NCBI GenBank assembly: GCA_027323595.1
Contig: DAHWBL010000424.1
Location: forward strand, 1 to 6,055
Length of the DNA: 6,055 nt
Direction: 5' to 3'
Source of the DNA: Acetobacteraceae bacterium
Lineage (GTDB): Bacteria; Pseudomonadota; Alphaproteobacteria; Acetobacterales; Acetobacteraceae
The notes below the pieces were generated by a model. That model saw only the letters and a program-made list of their open reading frames with translations. It searched no databases and had not been told where the DNA came from. The position numbers and the translations under genes are program-made. Below are positions 5,726 through 6,055 of this stretch, piece after piece (position 1 is the first letter of the stretch; every line of letters begins with the position of its first letter).

Positions 5726-6055
5726 TCAGAAATTCGCCAGCGAGCAGACCGCGCCGAGCGCGCGCACCTGCACACAGAACCGGGTGGCCGCCGCGACATC
5801 GGCAAAGCCCGACGTGCGCAGCCGCCAGAACACATGGTCCTCGTGGCTGGTGCGGCTGATCTCGGGCTGATGGCCCGACAGCAGCGCCGGCGCGCGGGCG
5901 GCAAGGCGCTTCCACTCCGCGCGCGCCTGCGCCTCCGACGCCAGTGCCGCGAGCTGCACCTGCACGCCGCCGGCGGCCACGCTGGCCGGGGCCGGCTGGG
6001 CGGGGGCGGCGGCGGGCGCGACGGCGACCGACGGCGTGGCCGGCGGCGCGGCGAC
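5726..6055 (-). CDS. SPOR-domain protein, C-terminal part (N-terminus outside the window)
   Basis: Only the last 109 residues are visible. About the first 25 are an Ala/Pro/Val-rich linker (VAAPPATPSVAVAPAAAPAQ), and the rest is a C-terminal SPOR domain: VQVQLAALASEAQARAEWKR, then the middle part with VFWRLRTSGFADVAAATRFC, and an end in VRALGAVCSLANF. SPOR domains bind glycan strands stripped of stem peptides, and in most proteins mark the division site. Two Cys (the FC of ATRFC and the VC near the end) could form a disulfide in the periplasm, as seen in some SPOR domains. The missing N-terminus is expected to hold a membrane anchor, by analogy with alphaproteobacterial relatives that sit before nagZ. 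The frame runs open to the window edge, so the GTG at 5980 is an internal Val, not the start. The stop lies 3 nt before the nagZ ATG, so the two are almost surely co-transcribed. Whether this is a divisome protein cannot be told from the visible part. Confidence 0.87.
   Translation of the reverse strand, partial: VAAPPATPSVAVAPAAAPAQPAPASVAAGGVQVQLAALASEAQARAEWKRLAARAPALLSGHQPEISRTSHEDHVFWRLRTSGFADVAAATRFCVQVRALGAVCSLANF

Noticed and set aside
5726..5980. A complete 84-residue SPOR protein starting at the GTG at 5980
   Set aside because: The frame stays open to the window edge with a Pro/Ala linker typical of SPOR proteins. The GTG is read as an internal valine, so the gene is partial.

Overview
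The window reads as an ordinary chromosomal stretch of a high-GC alphaproteobacterium. The protein sequences (the TatB and TatC style, the ScpA and ScpB signatures, and the order SPOR protein / nagZ / scpA / scpB / tat / serS) fit alphaproteobacteria. A member of the Acetobacteraceae or a related Rhodospirillales lineage is my best guess, but this is inference from gene order and protein style, not a database match. I see no mobile element, tRNA or rRNA gene, CRISPR array or integration scar.

All eight genes lie on the minus strand, so transcription runs from high to low coordinates. In that order they are: the C-terminal end of a SPOR-domain protein (cut by the window edge at 6055), nagZ (GH3 beta-N-acetylglucosaminidase), a site-2-protease-like M50 metalloprotease, scpA, scpB, tatB, tatC and serS (cut by the window edge at 1, only a few codons short of its end). 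The genes are packed tightly. Junctions, in transcription order, are +3, +22, -8, -4, +27, +17 and -8 nt, so no space exists for an internal terminator or a conventional promoter with its own leader. No gene-free stretch exceeds 30 nt. The set is almost certainly one operon or the middle of one.

Functionally the operon mixes envelope and cell-cycle housekeeping: peptidoglycan binding (SPOR), peptidoglycan recycling (NagZ), intramembrane proteolysis (M50), SMC-linked chromosome condensation (ScpA, ScpB), folded-protein export (TatB, TatC) and seryl-tRNA charging (SerS).

I find no novel multi-gene system here. The details most worth a second look are: (1) a 26-bp tandem duplication at the nagZ/M50 junction that copies the nagZ stop and the GTGA start-stop overlap, creating a 9-codon mini-ORF that links the two genes; (2) the absence of tatA between scpB and tatB, although tatB and tatC are intact; (3) a 15-bp in-frame tandem repeat at the 5' end of nagZ; and (4) non-ATG starts for tatC (TTG) and the M50 protease (GTG).
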